From: Anaerolineales bacterium
Lineage (GTDB): Bacteria > Chloroflexota > Anaerolineae > Anaerolineales > UBA4823
Length of the DNA: 8,002 nt
Direction of reading: 5' to 3'
Assembly: GCA_026415275.1 (NCBI GenBank)
Contig: JAOAHK010000094.1
Span: 1 to 8,002, forward strand
Made by a program: the position numbers and the translations under genes. A model generated the notes under the pieces. It saw only the letters and a list, made by a program, of their open reading frames with translations, made no database searches and was not told the DNA's origin. Positions within the stretch are counted from its first letter, which is position 1. Every line of letters begins with the position of its first letter. Positions 6,511 through 8,002 of this stretch are shown one piece after another.

Positions 6511-6984
6511 ATGGTGAAATCTAACCTTCTCTGGGGTCTATTGGGTGCTGTTATTGTGGCCTGTTGTCTGGGTTTCGGGGTGATTGTCTTAGCAAGAGGC
6601 GCAAGGGCAACCTCATCAGCGCTTTACCCTACGGCAATCGTTGAAATTATCCCTGCTCCCACTTTAACACCCTCCCCCGTCCCGACCCCATCGATAGTGC
6701 CTCAAGCGGGAGGCGACTCACTGCCGATAAGCAGCTCTAACGGTGACGCGATTCATGTTGGAGACTCCGTTCAAATCTATGGCACGCAGGGTGATGGCTT
6801 GCGATTGCGGGCGAACCCGGGCTTAGAGGGTCAAATTTTGTTCTTGGCGTATGAAGGAGAGATCTTCCAAGTGGAAGATGGCCCTCGTCAGGCATCTGGG
6901 TATGTTTGGTGGTATCTAGTTGCGCCGTATGATGAGAATGTTAAGGGGTGGGCAGTTGAGAATTACCTTAGAGTTGTTGATTAA
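6511..6984 (+). CDS. Membrane-anchored bacterial SH3 domain protein
   Basis: The 157-residue protein has a positively charged start (MVKSN) and one hydrophobic segment at about 6-28. A Thr/Pro-rich extracytoplasmic linker (about 48-64, PAPTLTPSPVPTPS) follows, and then a C-terminal SH3b-like domain (about 83-157) with GDGLRLRANPGLEGQIL, YVWWYLVAPYDENVKGWAVENYLRVVD. Such domains in bacteria usually bind peptidoglycan or other envelope components. IVAC at 15-18 loosely resembles a lipobox, but hydrophobicity continues past Cys18-Cys19, so a membrane anchor is more likely than a lipoprotein. The ATG has GGATGAG upstream; GTG 6514 is possible. It is divergent from the kinase with a shared 64-nt control region. 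A joint role in sensing the cell wall is inference only. Confidence 0.85.
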   Translation: MVKSNLLWGLLGAVIVACCLGFGVIVLARGARATSSALYPTAIVEIIPAPTLTPSPVPTPSIVPQAGGDSLPISSSNGDAIHVGDSVQIYGTQGDGLRLRANPGLEGQILFLAYEGEIFQVEDGPRQASGYVWWYLVAPYDENVKGWAVENYLRVVD

Positions 6985-7081
6985 TTTTTTTACAGTACAG
7001 TGGTGTTTTTGGTAGCTGAATATCCAAAGCAAAAAGTGGATGAACTGAGTTTGCCACGAAACAAATCACGGCATCTAAAGC

Positions 7082-7138
7082 AAAGGGAGAGGCCTTGGCG
7101 ATCTTTCGTCAAGGTGCCTCTCCTTTCGTGTCGTTTTT
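7082..7138. terminator. Long hairpin terminator between the convergent SH3 and response regulator genes
   Basis: Bases 7082-7101 pair with 7106-7126 around a TCTT loop (CTTGGCGA with TCGTCAAG, then GAGAGGC with GCCTCTC, then AAAGG with CCTTT, with one G-U pair and one or two unpaired bases). A five-T run at 7134-7138 follows after a 7-nt spacer on the plus strand; on the minus strand the tail is TTTGCTTTAG. It probably separates the two convergent genes in both directions, though the T-run spacing is not ideal. The remainder of the 6985-7157 intergenic region shows no further gene or element. Confidence 0.65.
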
Positions 7139-7157
7139 GATGGAATTTGATCTCCGA

Positions 7158-7811
7158 TTACAGGTAGTTGCGCAAATTGTGTTCGACTGCATAGGCCGCC
7201 GCTTCAGCGCGGTTGCTTACCCCTAGCTTGGAGAGGATGCTGGAAACGTAATTTCGTACCGTTCCTTCCCCTAGAAATAGTGCTTTTGCGATCTCGCGGT
7301 TGGTCTTGCCTTCAGAAACCAATAGAAGGACATGACGTTCTTGCTGGGTAAGAGCCGAGAAGGCAGAAGCTTCTTCTTCCTTAGCGGCTTTGCGCACTTC
7401 TTGGAAGATGCGTTGAGTCACGGCTGGGTCTAATAAAGCCTCGCCGCGTCCCACAGCTTCGATGGCGCGCACAAGGTCTTCACCGCCAATTTGTTTGAGC
7501 ACATACCCCGAAGCGCCGGCGCGTATAGCCGAGAAGAGCATCTCGTCTTCTGCATAGGAAGTGAGCATGATGACTTTGGTGTTCGGGTACTTTTCGGCAA
7601 TCTCCTCGCAGGCCTCAATTCCAGATCCGCCGGGTAAGCGAATGTCCATCACGACCACGTCGGGGGCGTGAGTAGCAACTCGCTCAATGGCTTCACGCGC
7701 TGTGCTAGCTTCTGCGACCACCTCGAAATTGGGATGCCGATCGAGCAGCGATTTTAATCCCAGACGAACAACTTCGTGATCATCTACCAATAAAATCCTT
7801 TGCTTAGCCAT
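7158..7811 (-). CDS. NarL/DevR-type two-component response regulator
   Basis: This is a DNA-binding regulator activated by a histidine kinase not seen in the window. The 217-residue product has a receiver domain (5-120) with acidic pocket Asp10/Asp11, phosphoacceptor Asp56 in [13 protein letters not shown], switch Thr84 in MLTSYAED and Lys106 in GYVLKQ. A LuxR/GerE helix-turn-helix follows (about 152-212: [47 protein letters not shown]). All key residues are intact. The frame is open further upstream, but ATG 7811 is preferred because GGAGG stands nine nt before it and the conserved sequence starts with [13 protein letters not shown]. The ATG overlaps the stop of the upstream regulator by 8 nt (7804-7811), so the two are translationally coupled. 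The nearest family relatives are DevR/LiaR-like, but the signal is unknown. Confidence 0.95.
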   Translation of the reverse strand: MAKQRILLVDDHEVVRLGLKSLLDRHPNFEVVAEASTAREAIERVATHAPDVVVMDIRLPGGSGIEACEEIAEKYPNTKVIMLTSYAEDEMLFSAIRAGASGYVLKQIGGEDLVRAIEAVGRGEALLDPAVTQRIFQEVRKAAKEEEASAFSALTQQERHVLLLVSEGKTNREIAKALFLGEGTVRNYVSSILSKLGVSNRAEAAAYAVEHNLRNYL

Positions 7812-7983
7812 CTTTACCATCCTCCATTGTGGTACTCGCTTTTGCTGCTGATTCTTGCTGACGCCGAAAATCAACGAAACGATACCCGATGCCTCTTTCG
7901 GTTAGGATGTATTGGGGATTGGCAGGGTCTTTTTCAATTTTTTTGCGTAGGTAGTTGATATACAACCGTACATAATGCGGTTC
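7804..7983 (-). CDS. C-terminal end of an OmpR/KdpE-type winged-helix response regulator (partial)
   Basis: Only the last 59 residues are present. [36 protein letters not shown] is the recognition helix and beta-hairpin wing of the Trans_reg_C domain, and it resembles KdpE most closely (HYLRVY...LR.KLE.DP..P.YLLTE.G.GYR). A charged tail of about 20 residues follows. The upstream part, including any receiver domain, is lost at the contig end. The frame continues into bases 7984-7998, but those are adapter sequence and encode a false MYKRQ start; the true protein begins outside the window. The overlap with the NarL-type gene indicates co-transcription of two regulators of different DNA-binding families. 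Confidence 0.85.
   Translation of the reverse strand, partial: EPHYVRLYINYLRKKIEKDPANPQYILTERGIGYRFVDFRRQQESAAKASTTMEDGKDG
7821..7825 (-). promoter_or_regulatory. Ribosome binding site deciding the response regulator start
   Basis: GGAGG on the minus strand lies within the end of the upstream gene, nine nt before ATG 7811 and directly abutting the alternative ATG at 7820, which is therefore unlikely to be used. Confidence 0.7.
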
Positions 7984-8002
7984 CTGTCTCTTATACACAT
8001 CT
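7984..8002. other. Tn5/Nextera mosaic-end adapter remnant (artefact)
   Basis: The final 19 bases, CTGTCTCTTATACACATCT, are identical to the transposase mosaic end used in tagmentation libraries. They sit exactly at the window end, in frame with the partial regulator, and give the well-known false peptide start MYKRQ when read on the minus strand. They should be trimmed. Confidence 0.97.

Noticed and set aside
6985..7157. Possible small RNA gene around the long hairpin
   Set aside because: The hairpin sits between convergent gene ends and has T-rich flanks, so a terminator explains it; no promoter for an independent transcript was seen.

Overview
The window looks like a chromosomal housekeeping segment from a Chloroflexota bacterium, most likely Anaerolineae-like, probably from a metagenome assembly. 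The taxonomic call is inference. It rests on the style of the Ser/Thr kinase (HCDIK catalytic loop, SPQYFSPEQ activation segment, C-terminal membrane anchor), the membrane-anchored SH3 protein, the zinc-type L28, and a Firmicutes-like gene order without Firmicutes-like base composition. The last 19 bases are not genomic. They equal the Tn5/Nextera mosaic-end adapter, so biological sequence stops at 7983.

Layout. (1) Bases 1-4930, minus strand, hold a tight five-gene run, in transcription order: an Asp23/YloU-family protein, a FakA-like fatty acid kinase, a divergent DegV-family protein, a canonical DegV-family protein, and the N-terminal part of RecG, which runs off the left edge. Gaps are 22-27 nt and the two degV genes overlap by 11 nt, so this is very probably one operon. 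(2) rpmB (L28) is divergent from it on the plus strand at 5044-5226, with a good extended -10 promoter and a strong terminator. (3) A membrane-anchored Ser/Thr protein kinase (minus, 5346-6446) converges on rpmB and is divergent from a membrane-anchored SH3 protein (plus, 6511-6984). Their intergenic region carries two face-to-face TGnTACAAT elements. (4) At the right are a NarL/DevR-type response regulator (minus, 7158-7811) and, upstream of it and overlapping by 8 nt, the C-terminal end of an OmpR/KdpE-type winged-helix regulator cut by the contig end.

How the genes fit together. In Bacillus subtilis the order prkC ... rpmB (divergent) yloU-yloV(fakA)-...-recG is known. This window keeps that framework but has two degV genes where Bacillus has sdaAB-sdaAA. 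FakA needs DegV-type (FakB) carrier proteins to present fatty acids for phosphorylation, so a kinase followed by two carriers makes sense as a fatty-acid activation module. One of the two carriers has lost the recognisable ligand-binding motifs. The kinase and SH3 pair could form a split envelope-sensing unit, and the two response regulators form a separate signalling locus.

No clearly new mobile, defence or CRISPR-like system is visible. The points most worth a second look are the degenerate DegV paralogue, the non-RD kinase with its paired SH3 neighbour and symmetrical promoters, and the adapter that creates a false protein start at the right edge.
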